Origin: Desulfovibrionaceae bacterium
GTDB taxonomy: Bacteria > Desulfobacterota > Desulfovibrionia > Desulfovibrionales > Desulfovibrionaceae
Assembly (NCBI GenBank): GCA_031082225.1
Contig: JAVHLG010000032.1
Span: 1 to 48,893, forward strand
Reading direction: 5' to 3'
Length of the DNA: 48,893 nucleotides
Both the position numbers and the translations under genes were made by a program. Each line of letters begins with the position of its first letter. Position 1 is the stretch's first letter. This document shows positions 1 through 8,082 of the stretch, piece after piece. The notes under the pieces are model-generated. The model saw only the letters and a program-made list of their open reading frames with translations, did no database searches and was not told the origin of the DNA.

Positions 1-343
1 GCGGCGGCGATTTCTGGGTGGAGTCCACGGTGATGCTCTCGGCGCTGCCCGTCTTGTGCTGGAGATCCTCCATGAACTGGAGTTCCTCGGGCCTAAGCAC
101 CGTGGGCGGCGGGGAGCTTTCCAGGGTGGCCGGGGTCTCGGAGGAGGGCATGATCTGGGCCAGTTCCGGAACGGCCTCCTCGGGCCGGTAGCCCCGGCCC
201 ACCAGGATGCCCAGGATAAACACCCAGCTTATGCCCAACACGAGGACAATGCCCAGGGACACAAGCCCGGACATGGTCAGCTCGAAGCTGAATTTGCGGG
301 GGCCGCCGTCGTTCGACACGTTGAATTTGCTCAAAAGTTTCAT
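1..343 (-). CDS. SPOR-type cell-envelope protein, N-terminal part (runs off window)
   Basis: The visible 114 codons start MKLLSKFNVS, with a cytoplasmic stretch of about 20 residues, one membrane segment (about residues 24-46, ending ILVGRGYRPEEAV) and then a Pro/Ser/Glu-rich periplasmic linker. The ATG at 343-341 has a GAGGAA ribosome site just upstream. This topology downstream of argS is typical of bitopic proteins with a C-terminal SPOR (peptidoglycan-binding) domain in Desulfovibrio-like genomes; the SPOR domain itself would lie beyond base 1 and is not seen, so the family name is inference from context. About 200 bp separate it from argS on the same strand. Confidence 0.6.
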   Translation of the reverse strand, partial: MKLLSKFNVSNDGGPRKFSFELTMSGLVSLGIVLVLGISWVFILGILVGRGYRPEEAVPELAQIMPSSETPATLESSPPPTVLRPEELQFMEDLQHKTGSAESITVDSTQKSPP

Positions 344-367
344 TTCCTCGGTTCCATTGCAGGGCAT

Positions 368-389
368 CATTTCGCTTTTTGGCGAAATG
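368..389 (-). other. small hairpin in the leader of the SPOR-type gene
   Basis: CATTTCGC and GCGAAATG form a perfect 8-bp inverted repeat around a 6-base loop, ending 25 bases before the start codon of the SPOR-type gene. On the coding (minus) strand no T-run follows, so it looks more like a 5' leader hairpin than a terminator of argS. Confidence 0.3.
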
Positions 390-542
390 TCAAGACTCGG
401 GCCGTCGACACGGTCAACGGGCTGCGGACATCACGGACAGGCGTCGGCCTTGCCGCGCCACAACGGCCTGATTTTTTTGCGTTTGCGTCGCCGTCGGCAC
501 GGCCGTCGGCGTTTAACCCCGGTGTGGGGAACGGGGCCTTGG

Positions 543-2216
543 TCATGGCTCCGAGCGCTCCATCTTCTCAGGCGCGGACACGCCCAAAAGGGCCAGTCCG
601 GCCCGCACTACCCGGGCCACGGCGTCCAGCAGATGCATCCTGGCCCGGGTCAGTTCCTCGTCCCCGGTCGCAAGCACCTGATGCGCCGCGTAATAGGAAT
701 GCAGCCGTCCGGCCAGGTCGCGCAGATAGTAGCTGATCACATGCGGCGAAAACGTGGCCGCCGCCGTGGCCACCACATCCGGGAACTGCTCGATCTGGCG
801 CAGAAGGCCCAGGTCTTCCGGGGTGACGAGCCGGGACAGCAGGGCCGCGTCCGGCGTCCCGGCCGCAATCCCGCGCTCGGTCGCCTTGGCGAAAAGCGAT
901 TTCACCCGGGCGTGGGCGTACTGCACGTAATAGACCGGGTTGTCCATGGTCTGGCGCTTGACCAGATCCAGGTCGAAATCCAGGTGGCTGTCGCTTTTTC
1001 GCGACAAGAACATGAACCGGGCCGCGTCCGCGCCCACCTCGGCCACCACGTCGGCCAGGGTCTCGAACTTGCCCGCCCGGGTGGACATGGCGACCTGTTC
1101 CCCGCCCCGCAACAGGTTCACCAGCTGCACCAGGATGACCCGCAGGCTGTCCGGGGACTTCCCCAGGGCCTGCACGGCGGCGGCCATGCGCGGCACGTAG
1201 CCGTGATGGTCCGCGCCCCAGATGTCCACCACCACCTCGAAGCCCCGGGCGAACTTGTCGGCATGGTAGCAGATGTCCGAGGCGAAATAGGTGAGCTCTC
1301 CCGATGATTTGCGCAGCACCCGGTCCTTGTCGTCGCCCAGGTTCTGGGAGGCGAACCACAGGGCCCCGTCTTTTTCATAGGCCAGCCCCCGGGACTTCAG
1401 GTCGGACAGGGTGGTCTCCACCCGGCCGCCGGACACCAGGGTCTTTTCCGAAAACCACACCTCGTGGGACACCCGAAAATCCGCCAAGTCCTTCTTGATC
1501 CCGGCCATGATGCTGTCCACGCCGTAGGTCTGGCAGATGGCCGTGGCCTTCTCCTCGGGCATGGAAAAAAGGTCCGCGCCGTGGAGGTCCGAAAGCTCCC
1601 GGGCCAGGTCGATGATGTATTCGCCCTTGTACCAGTCCTCGGGCCAGACCACGTCCCTGCCGTGCAGCTCGCGGTAGCGCAGCCAGATGGAGTCGCCTAA
1701 AAGGCGCATCTGCCGCCCGGCGTCGTTGATGTAGTATTCGGTGGACACGTCGTATCCGGCGGCGCGCAGGATGCGGGCCAGGGTGTCGCCCAGGGCCGCG
1801 CCCCGGCCGTGGCCGATGTGCAGGGGGCCGGTGGGGTTGGCCGAGACGTATTCCACCTGGATCTTTTTGCCGCCCCCCAGGTCCGAGCGGCCGTAGCCGC
1901 CGCCTGCGTCCTTTTCCAGCACGTCGGCGATGGTGGCCTGCCAGAAGGCGGGCGGGAAGGTCACGTTCAGAAATCCCGGCCCGGCCACCTCGGCGGTCAG
2001 GCCCGGATCGGCGGCCATGATGGACTGGCGCAGGGCCTCGGCCAGATCGCGGGGCTTTTTCCCGGCGGCCTTGGCGGCCATCATGGCCACGTTGGTGGCC
2101 AGATCGCCGAAGGTGGCGTCCCGGGGCGGCTCGATGGTGGTCTTTTCCGGCCAGGGGATGCCCATGCCCGCCAGGGCCTCTGAGAGCAGGGAACGCAGAT
2201 GAGTTATGGCGCGCAT
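543..2216 (-). CDS. argS: arginyl-tRNA synthetase (ArgRS)
   Basis: Class I aminoacyl-tRNA synthetase that charges tRNA-Arg in the cytoplasm. The 557-residue protein has the ArgRS N-terminal additional domain, the HIGH signature in [13 protein letters not shown], the active-site region with YYINDAGRQ, and a C-terminal DALR anticodon-binding domain. The second class I signature is degenerate (AMSTRAGKF), as is usual in ArgRS. I chose the ATG at 2216 ([11 protein letters not shown]) because AAGGAT lies 7 bases upstream; an in-frame ATG six codons earlier has no ribosome site. It follows fabD on the same strand with a 136-bp gap that holds a dispersed repeat copy. Confidence 0.97.
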   Translation of the reverse strand: MRAITHLRSLLSEALAGMGIPWPEKTTIEPPRDATFGDLATNVAMMAAKAAGKKPRDLAEALRQSIMAADPGLTAEVAGPGFLNVTFPPAFWQATIADVLEKDAGGGYGRSDLGGGKKIQVEYVSANPTGPLHIGHGRGAALGDTLARILRAAGYDVSTEYYINDAGRQMRLLGDSIWLRYRELHGRDVVWPEDWYKGEYIIDLARELSDLHGADLFSMPEEKATAICQTYGVDSIMAGIKKDLADFRVSHEVWFSEKTLVSGGRVETTLSDLKSRGLAYEKDGALWFASQNLGDDKDRVLRKSSGELTYFASDICYHADKFARGFEVVVDIWGADHHGYVPRMAAAVQALGKSPDSLRVILVQLVNLLRGGEQVAMSTRAGKFETLADVVAEVGADAARFMFLSRKSDSHLDFDLDLVKRQTMDNPVYYVQYAHARVKSLFAKATERGIAAGTPDAALLSRLVTPEDLGLLRQIEQFPDVVATAAATFSPHVISYYLRDLAGRLHSYYAAHQVLATGDEELTRARMHLLDAVARVVRAGLALLGVSAPEKMERSEP

Positions 2217-2294
2217 GGCGTATATCCTTAACAAATATGGTGCTCATGGCCTCGGCGTCGCTTTCTGGCGACAGGCCGGGCCTCTTCCCGTTGC

Positions 2295-2340
2295 GGGAAT
2301 CCAAAGGGCGACAGCCCCTTGGCCGCCGGGGGCATCCCCC
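2295..2340 (+). repeat. dispersed intergenic element, copy A
   Basis: Begins GGGAATCCAAAGGG, has a short loop, then CCCCTTGG and GCCGCCGGGGGC. CCAAAGGG pairs with CCCCTTGG with one mismatch. The same pattern recurs at 20504-20550 and 22561-22616. This copy lies between fabD and argS, with its consensus strand opposite to those genes, so it is not simply their terminator. Confidence 0.6.
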
Positions 2341-2352
2341 CGGCCCGGCGCC

Positions 2353-3294
2353 CTAAATCGCCGCAGCAGCGTCCGGATCGGCCACGCCCAGGATCTGGGC
2401 CTCCGCGTCGGCGGCGTCGGCGGGCAGGCAGGCCTTGGCCAGCTTGGCCAAAACGCCCTTGGGCCCAAGCTCCACGAAGGAGCGCACCCCCGCCCGCCAC
2501 ATGGCGTCCATGGTCTGGAGCCAGCGCACCTGGGAGGTCATCTGGCGCTCCATGAGCCCCTTGATGGTTCCCGGGTCGGTCTCGGCCCCGCCTGTGACGT
2601 TCATATAGACCGGAAAGGCCGGGGCCCGCCAGGACATCCCCTGCATGGCCCGCACCAGTTTTTTTGCCGGGGCGTCCATCATGGGGCTGTGGAAGGCCCC
2701 GGACACGGCCAGGGGGACGGCCCGGCCCTTCATGTCCCTGGCCAGGGCGGCGGCGGCCTCCACGGCCTTGGCGTGGCCGCTTACCACGAACTGCCCGGGG
2801 GAATTGTAGTTGGCCACCAAAAGGATCTCGCCGGTTGCGGCGGCGGCCTGGGCCACAATGTCCTCGACCTGATCCAGGGTGAGCTTGAGCATGGCCGCCA
2901 TTTTGCCGTCCGGGCCGCCCTCTTCGGCCATGAGCCGTCCGCGCAGGCTGACCAGGGACAGGGCCTCGCCGGGCTCAAGCACGCCTGCGGCGGCCAGGGC
3001 CGCGTATTCGCCCAGGCTGTGTCCGGCGGCGGCGGCCGGAGAGAGCCTTTTTTTCAGATGATACCACAACCCCAGGTTCACGGCGACCATGGCCGGCTGG
3101 AGATTTTTCGTATCGGCCATGGCGGCGTCGTCGCCGTCCCAGTAGATTTCCCGAAGCGGCAGGCCGCTGTGCTTCTCGGCCAGGGCCCACAGTTCCATGC
3201 CCTCGGAGGACATCTCGGCCAGGGCCCGGCCCATGCCTTTTTCCTGGGAGCCCTGTCCCGGGAACAGGACCGCACGGTGTGTAGGGGTTGCCAT
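2353..3294 (-). CDS. fabD: malonyl-CoA:ACP transacylase
   Basis: Moves malonyl groups from CoA to acyl carrier protein for fatty acid synthesis. The 313-residue protein has the FPGQGSQ start of the fold, the nucleophile elbow GHSLG (residues 91-95, Ser93), the malonate-binding arginine in SLRGRLM (about Arg118) and the catalytic histidine in SGAFHSPMM (about His202). Length matches the family. The ATG at 3294 is preferred: AAGGAG lies 11 bases upstream, whereas the in-frame GTG at 3306 lies too close to it. It is divergent from the ABC-F gene and upstream of argS. Confidence 0.97.
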   Translation of the reverse strand: MATPTHRAVLFPGQGSQEKGMGRALAEMSSEGMELWALAEKHSGLPLREIYWDGDDAAMADTKNLQPAMVAVNLGLWYHLKKRLSPAAAAGHSLGEYAALAAAGVLEPGEALSLVSLRGRLMAEEGGPDGKMAAMLKLTLDQVEDIVAQAAAATGEILLVANYNSPGQFVVSGHAKAVEAAAALARDMKGRAVPLAVSGAFHSPMMDAPAKKLVRAMQGMSWRAPAFPVYMNVTGGAETDPGTIKGLMERQMTSQVRWLQTMDAMWRAGVRSFVELGPKGVLAKLAKACLPADAADAEAQILGVADPDAAAAI

Positions 3295-3410
3295 CGCGTC
3301 GCACACTCCTTACAGGTCGTTGTCGTTTCCCATGATGGGTTCGGCGCGATTGGTAGTTGATGAAGCCCCGTTGTGCAAGCCCTATCGAACCCCCGTATCC
3401 GGATCGGTCC

Positions 3411-5378
3411 ATGCCCAAGATTTCCATTTTGTCCCTGGCCAAGGCCTATGGCGGCCGCGACGTGCTGCGCGATTTCTGCCTGGAGATCGACGCCGGAACG
3501 CGCCTGGCCGTGGTGGGCCGCAACGGCGCCGGAAAATCCACCCTGTTGCGGCTTCTGGCCGGACAGGACGAGCCCGACGCCGGGCGCGTGGCCTATCCCC
3601 CCGGGGCCCGGGTGGGATACGTGGCCCAGGAACTGGACGAGACGGATCTGCAGACGCCGCTTCTGTCATTCGTCATGGCCGCCCTGCCTTCCTGGGGATC
3701 GTTTTGGCGGGACTGGGACCAGGCCGCGAAAAACGGCGACGAAAACGCCATAAAAGAGCTGGCCGCGCGCCAGACGAGGCTGGAGCACGAGCTGGGCTAC
3801 AACCCCGAGCACCGGGCCAAGGCCATCCTCTCGGGCCTGGGGTTCGACGACCGGCAGTGGGGCCGCGAGCTTGCGGCCCTAAGCGGCGGCTGGCGGGAGC
3901 GGGCCAAGCTGGCCCGGGTTCTGGCCGCCGGGGCGGACATCCTGCTTTTGGACGAGCCCACCAACCACCTGGACCTGGAGGCCGTGGAATGGCTGGAGAA
4001 CTACCTCCTGGCCTATGAGGGGGTGCTGGTCTTCGTGGCCCACGACCGGGTGTTTTTGGACCGGGTGGCCACCAAGACCCTTTTTCTGGGCGACGCCAAA
4101 CCCGTGGTGCGGCCCGGATCGTTTTCCGACTTTCTGGCCTGGCGTGGGGAACTGGACTCCCGGCTGGGCAAGCAGGCCCAGCACATCGACGACAAGATCA
4201 AGCGCCAGATGGCCAACATCGACCGCTTCCGCTTCAAGTCCTCCAAGGCCCGCCAGGCCCAGAGCAAGCTCAAAAGCGTGACCCGCCTGGAAAAGGAGCT
4301 GGAAGAGCTGCGCGACGCCCGGCCCGAGTCCGGCGGCCCCACCCTGTCCTTCACCCTCCCTGAACCCGAACGCGGGGACAAGACCGTGGTCTCGGCGGCG
4401 GACGTGACCTTCAGCTTCCCCGGCCGGGCCCCCCTGTGGGAGGCGCTCACCTTCCACATCTACAGGGGCCAGAAGATCGCCCTGGCCGGGCCCAACGGCT
4501 CGGGCAAGACCACGCTCTTAAAGCTGGTCACCGGAAACCTGTCCCCCCATTCCGGCCGGGTGCGGGTGGGGTCGGGCGTCAGGATCGGGTATTACAGCCA
4601 GCATCAGACCGAGCTGCTCAACCCGGATCAGACCGTCATTTCCGAAATGAAGCGGATGGCCGGGCCCAAGGCCTCGCACCAGGAGGTCTGCGGCATCCTG
4701 GGGCTTTTCCTCCTGGGCGAGGGCTATTTCGAGCGGCCCGTGGCGCAGCTTAGCGGCGGCGAGAAAAGCCGTCTGCTCCTGGCCGGGCTGTTTGCGGCCC
4801 GGGCCAACTTCCTGGTGCTCGACGAGCCCACCAACCACCTGGACCTGGAAAGCCGCGAGGCCCTGACCCGGGCGCTTATCGACTATTCCGGGACCATTCT
4901 TCTGGTGGCCCACGACCGGCGGCTTCTGGCCGAGGTGGCGGACGAGGTGTGGTCCGTGGGGCACGGCGGCATTACCGTGCACCTGGGCGGCTTCGAGGAA
5001 TACGACCGGATGCTTCGCGAGACGGCCAAGGCGGCCTCCATCCAGGCCCAGGAGGGCAAGACCGGCCGCAAGGACGACAAGGAACGCAGGCGTCGTCTGG
5101 CCGAGGAGCGAAACGCCGTCTACCGGGAGCTCAAACCAAAAAAAGAGGCCTACGCGGCCCTGGAGACCGAGCTTGAGGCGGTGCTTGACGAACAGCACCG
5201 GGTGGAGACCGCCATGGCCGATCCGGCCACCTATGAGGATCGCGGACTGTTTTCGGAACTGTCCAAAAAATATCACGAACTTTCCGAAACGGCGGAAAAT
5301 CTCTTGACCCGCATGGGGAAACTGGAGGAAGAAATTGAGTCTCTCGAAGCCCGCCGGGCCGTCATCGCCGAGCAATAG
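3411..5378 (+). CDS. ABC-F family ATPase (ribosome-associated type)
   Basis: A 655-residue soluble protein with two ABC domains in one chain and no membrane segments. Domain 1 has Walker A GRNGAGKS (residues 36-43), signature LSGGWRE and Walker B ILLLDEPTNHLDLE; domain 2 has GPNGSGKT, LSGGEKSR and LVLDEPTNHLDLE. A charged linker joins them, and a C-terminal region of about 100 residues rich in Lys/Glu is predicted coiled coil, as in Uup/YheS-like members. ABC-F proteins act on the ribosome and relieve stalling; the exact subfamily cannot be assigned here. The start MPKISIL is chosen by alignment to the family; the ribosome site is weak. The Nudix gene follows 9 bp later. Confidence 0.93.
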   Translation: MPKISILSLAKAYGGRDVLRDFCLEIDAGTRLAVVGRNGAGKSTLLRLLAGQDEPDAGRVAYPPGARVGYVAQELDETDLQTPLLSFVMAALPSWGSFWRDWDQAAKNGDENAIKELAARQTRLEHELGYNPEHRAKAILSGLGFDDRQWGRELAALSGGWRERAKLARVLAAGADILLLDEPTNHLDLEAVEWLENYLLAYEGVLVFVAHDRVFLDRVATKTLFLGDAKPVVRPGSFSDFLAWRGELDSRLGKQAQHIDDKIKRQMANIDRFRFKSSKARQAQSKLKSVTRLEKELEELRDARPESGGPTLSFTLPEPERGDKTVVSAADVTFSFPGRAPLWEALTFHIYRGQKIALAGPNGSGKTTLLKLVTGNLSPHSGRVRVGSGVRIGYYSQHQTELLNPDQTVISEMKRMAGPKASHQEVCGILGLFLLGEGYFERPVAQLSGGEKSRLLLAGLFAARANFLVLDEPTNHLDLESREALTRALIDYSGTILLVAHDRRLLAEVADEVWSVGHGGITVHLGGFEEYDRMLRETAKAASIQAQEGKTGRKDDKERRRRLAEERNAVYRELKPKKEAYAALETELEAVLDEQHRVETAMADPATYEDRGLFSELSKKYHELSETAENLLTRMGKLEEEIESLEARRAVIAEQ

Positions 5379-5387
5379 GGCCGTGTC

Positions 5388-5807
5388 GTGAAAAATGCCC
5401 CCCCCGGTCTCGACGTCGTGGCGGCCATCCTGTGGCGCGGGGACCGGTTTTTGGCCGTGCGCCGCCCGCCGGGCAAGCCCATGGCCGGGATGTGGGAATT
5501 TCCCGGGGGCAAGCTTGAGCCGGGCGAGACCCCGGCGGACGCGCTGGTGCGGGAGATTCGCGAGGAGCTCGGGGTGATCCCCCGGTCCCCGGTTTTTTGG
5601 AAGGAAACGACCCACGCCTATCCGGACCTGCTTGTGAGGCTCGTGTTTTTCCATGTTCGGGAGTTCGTCGGCGACCCCGCACCCCTGGAAGGCCAGGAGA
5701 TGGCCTGGCTGACCCCGGTCGAGGCCCTGGCCTATCCCTTTCTTGAGGCCGACACGGATATCGTGCGCCAACTCCCGCGCGACGGTTCGGCGCTCCCCGG
5801 TTCCTGA
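5388..5807 (+). CDS. Nudix hydrolase, MutT-like
   Basis: A 139-residue protein starting at GTG with an AGGG just upstream. The Nudix box is intact: G-x5-E-x7-REIREELG in the segment [20 protein letters not shown] and following residues, preceded by MWEFPGG. The short length and WEFPGGK pattern fit MutT-type (deoxy)nucleoside triphosphate pyrophosphatases that remove oxidised dGTP, but the substrate is not proven. It sits 9 bp after the ABC-F gene. The window also encodes MutY, which acts on the same lesion. Confidence 0.9.
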   Translation: MKNAPPGLDVVAAILWRGDRFLAVRRPPGKPMAGMWEFPGGKLEPGETPADALVREIREELGVIPRSPVFWKETTHAYPDLLVRLVFFHVREFVGDPAPLEGQEMAWLTPVEALAYPFLEADTDIVRQLPRDGSALPGS

Positions 5808-5867
5808 CCGGCACGCCGGTGCAGGTGCGCGCAGCGGTGTCCATGACCCCATGATACAAGGAAGAGT

Positions 5868-6773
5868 ATGAAGATTATTGATCTGATCCAAAACGGAAAG
5901 CCGTTCGTCTCCCTCGAATTCTTCCCCCCCAAGGAAAAAAGCGCCTGGCCGGGTTTTTTCGATGTGGTCAACTGGCTTGCGCCCGTCAAGCCGCTGTTCG
6001 TGTCCGTGACCTATGGGGCCGGGGGCGGCACCCAGGCCAACACCCTGGAGATCGTCTCCCGCATGAAAAAGGAGTACGGCCTGGAGCCCATGGCCCACCT
6101 GACCTGCGTGGGGGCCAGCGAGAAAACCATCCGGGCCTTCCTGGACTCCCTGGTGGACAGCGGCGTGGAGAACGTGCTGGCGCTTCGCGGCGACCCGCCC
6201 CGGGGGCAGGCCGATTTCGTGCCCGACTCGGACCAGTTCCGGCACGCCTCGGATCTGGTGGCGTTTATCCGGGCCGAATATCCCTCGCTGTGCATCGGCG
6301 TGGCCGCCTATCCCGAGGTGCATCCCCAGGCCGAGTCCCCGGAGAAGGATCTGGAATACCTGAAGCGCAAGGTGGACGCAGGCGGCGATTTCATCGTCAC
6401 CCAGCTTTTTTTCGACAACCGCCTGTATTTCGACTTCGTGGCCAGGGCCCGGTCCGCAGGCGTCGCCGTGCCCATGCTGCCCGGCGTCCTGCCGGTCGTC
6501 AGTCTGGCCGGGGCCAAGCGCATGCTGACCTTTTGCGGGGCGTCCATGCCCCCGGACTACCTGCGCTCCCTGGAAGAGGCCGACGCCTCGGGGGACGGCG
6601 CGGCCGTGGCCGAACGGGGTATCGCCTACGCCACGGCCCAGGCCCGGGGACTTTTGGCGGGCGGCGCGCCAGGGGTGCATCTGTATACCTTGAACAAGGC
6701 CGAGGCCTGCCTGAAGATCATCGGCGGACTCGATCTGGAAACGTACCGGTGTTCCCCGCGCTCGCAGGGATGA
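5868..6773 (+). CDS. metF: 5,10-methylenetetrahydrofolate reductase with altered C-terminus
   Basis: Flavoprotein that reduces methylene-THF to methyl-THF for methionine synthesis and C1 metabolism. The 301-residue TIM-barrel protein has the catalytic Glu in SLEFFPPKE near the N-terminus, VTYGAGGGT, ALRGDPPRG and TQLFFDNRLYF. The ATG follows a strong AAGGAAG site. The 3' end is odd: after CLKIIGGLDL the frame continues with ETYRCSPRSQG, and the last residues and the TGA lie in a CRISPR-like repeat at 6749. A second copy of the IIGGLDL coding sequence at 6832-6853, followed at once by TAA, looks like the original gene end. The core enzyme appears intact. Confidence 0.96.
   Translation: MKIIDLIQNGKPFVSLEFFPPKEKSAWPGFFDVVNWLAPVKPLFVSVTYGAGGGTQANTLEIVSRMKKEYGLEPMAHLTCVGASEKTIRAFLDSLVDSGVENVLALRGDPPRGQADFVPDSDQFRHASDLVAFIRAEYPSLCIGVAAYPEVHPQAESPEKDLEYLKRKVDAGGDFIVTQLFFDNRLYFDFVARARSAGVAVPMLPGVLPVVSLAGAKRMLTFCGASMPPDYLRSLEEADASGDGAAVAERGIAYATAQARGLLAGGAPGVHLYTLNKAEACLKIIGGLDLETYRCSPRSQG
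6716..6737 (+). repeat. metF tail, first copy (in-gene)
   Basis: 22 bases, GATCATCGG ... CTCGATCTG, encoding the end of KIIGGLDL. They are identical to 6832-6853, 116 bp downstream. Similarity extends on both sides (GCCTG before, AAACG after, three mismatches in 34 bases). Confidence 0.9.
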
Positions 6774-6820
6774 TCCGGTCAGGCAGGCCATGTGTTCCCC
6801 GCGCTCGCGGGGATGATCCG
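6749..6820 (+). CRISPR. pair of type I-E-like CRISPR repeats with a 14-nt spacer
   Basis: Two 29-nt copies at 6749-6777 and 6792-6820 begin GTGTTCCCCGCGCTCGC and end GGGATGATCCG, differing only at position 18 (A then G). CCCCGC and GCGGGG form the stem expected of a type I-E repeat. Translating across them gives VFPALAGMIR and CVPRARGDDP, which I recall as typical spurious peptides of such arrays. Only 14 bases separate the copies, against about 32 in a working array, and there is no leader or cas gene in the window. It is an orphan or degenerate unit, not a functional array. Confidence 0.6.
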
Positions 6821-6831
6821 CTTTGCCTGTC

Positions 6832-6853
6832 GATCATCGGCGGACTCGATCTG
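6832..6853 (+). repeat. metF tail, second copy (downstream of the CRISPR-like pair)
   Basis: 22 bases identical to the in-gene copy at 6716-6737. Followed directly by TAA (6854-6856), so in the metF frame this copy would end the protein at IIGGLDL. It marks the right border of the inserted segment. Confidence 0.9.
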
Positions 6854-6929
6854 TAAACGGTCAACCGGTTGTCACCACGGCGTCACGCACGTCGTGTTCA
6901 TCGTTAACCCCGTCGTGATGGAGGATGGT

Positions 6930-7952
6930 ATGGGAAGGGGCGATCTGGTCGTGGCCGTGTGCGGCGCCACAGGGGCAGTGGGCAGGGAGATGCTCAGGAC
7001 GCTTGAGCAACGCGATTTTCCGGCGACGACCGTGCGGGCCTTCGCCTCGGCCCGGTCGGCAGGGAGCACCGTGCCCTTCAAAGGCGGCGAACTGGTGGTC
7101 GAGGAACTGACCGAGGACTCTTTTACCGGCATCCATCTGGCCCTTTTTTCCGCCGGCGGCGCGACCTCGAAAAAATTCGCCCCCCACGCGGCCAAGGCCG
7201 GATGCGTGGTGGTGGACAACTCCAGCGCCTGGCGCATGGACCCCGAGGTGCCGCTGGTGGTGCCCGAGGTCAATCCGGACGACGTGGCCTGGCATAAAAA
7301 CATCATCGCCAACCCCAACTGCTCCACCATCCAGATGGTGGTGGTCTTAAAGCCCCTGCACGACGCGGCCAGGATCAAGCGGGTTGTCGTGTCCACGTAT
7401 CAGGCCGTGTCCGGCACCGGGCAAAAGGCCATCACCGAGCTTGAGACCCAGGTGCGCCAGCTTTTCAACATGCAGGAGCCCGAGGCCAAGGTGTATCCGT
7501 ACCAGATCGCCTTCAACTGCCTGCCCCAGATCGATGTCTTCTCCGAGGGCGACTACACCTTCGAGGAGATCAAGATGATCAAGGAGACGGCCAAGATCAT
7601 GGGCGATACGTCCATCAAGGTCACGGCCACCACGGTGCGCGTGCCGGTTTTTTACGGACACAGCGAATCCGTGAACATCGAGACGGAAGAAAAGCTGACG
7701 GCGGCCCAGACCCGGGCCATCCTGGCCCAGGCCCCGGGCGTGCGGGTCTACGACAACCCGTCCGAAAAGCTCTATCCCATGCCCATCATGGCCGCCGGGG
7801 AGGACGAGGTGTTCGTGGGGCGCATCCGCGAGGACGACACCATCGATAACGGCCTCAACCTGTGGATCGTGGCCGACAACATCCGCAAAGGCGCGGCCCT
7901 AAACGCCGTGCAGATCGCCGAACTGCTGCTTGAGCGCGGCATGCTCGGCTGA
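6930..7952 (+). CDS. asd: aspartate-semialdehyde dehydrogenase
   Basis: Makes aspartate semialdehyde from aspartyl phosphate with NADPH, feeding lysine/diaminopimelate, threonine and methionine synthesis. The 340-residue protein has the dinucleotide motif VCGATGAVG, the phosphate-binding SAGG, the nucleophile Cys131 in NPNCSTIQM and a conserved histidine in YGHSESVN. The ATG at 6930 has GGAGG five bases upstream; an in-frame ATG at 6918 lacks this. It follows metF on the same strand after the CRISPR-like insertion, which lengthened the gap and may affect read-through. Confidence 0.97.
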   Translation: MGRGDLVVAVCGATGAVGREMLRTLEQRDFPATTVRAFASARSAGSTVPFKGGELVVEELTEDSFTGIHLALFSAGGATSKKFAPHAAKAGCVVVDNSSAWRMDPEVPLVVPEVNPDDVAWHKNIIANPNCSTIQMVVVLKPLHDAARIKRVVVSTYQAVSGTGQKAITELETQVRQLFNMQEPEAKVYPYQIAFNCLPQIDVFSEGDYTFEEIKMIKETAKIMGDTSIKVTATTVRVPVFYGHSESVNIETEEKLTAAQTRAILAQAPGVRVYDNPSEKLYPMPIMAAGEDEVFVGRIREDDTIDNGLNLWIVADNIRKGAALNAVQIAELLLERGMLG

Positions 7953-7998
7953 GAGCGGCCAAGGCAGGCCGCCAAGGGACGAAAACAGGTCATGTGGT

Positions 7999-8027
7999 GC
8001 GGGGCGCGGACGTTCGCGGCGCCCCGC
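7999..8027 (+). terminator. GC-rich hairpin after asd
   Basis: GCGGGGCGC and GCGCCCCGC form a perfect 9-bp stem with an 11-base loop, 46 bp after the asd stop. There is no T-run, so it may be a stability or Rho-assisted element rather than an intrinsic terminator. Confidence 0.4.
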
Positions 8028-8082
8028 GCCGTCGCCCTGCCCAGGGACGAAACGCGACGGAACCGACAAGGAGCGTGTGTCG

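Noticed and set aside
543-2216. ArgRS lacking a standard KMSK motif as a sign of inactivation
   Set aside because: Degenerate KMSK is normal in many ArgRS enzymes; all other motifs and the length are intact.
3295-3306. GTG start of fabD four codons upstream
   Set aside because: The ribosome site AAGGAG lies directly against this GTG, too close for use; the ATG at 3294 has proper spacing.
4518-6791. 757-codon open frame on the minus strand across the ABC-F, Nudix and metF genes
   Set aside because: It is antisense to three well-identified genes. Its Gly/His/Gln-rich sequence is typical of a GC-rich shadow frame and has no ribosome site.
6749-6853. A working CRISPR array
   Set aside because: Only two repeats, a 14-nt interval, no third repeat after the metF-like segment, and no leader or cas genes in the window.
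6792-6929. Upstream extension of asd through the CRISPR-like repeat (MFPALAGMIR...)
   Set aside because: The peptide is the translation of the repeat itself. GGAGG just before the ATG at 6930, and family alignment, fix the true start.
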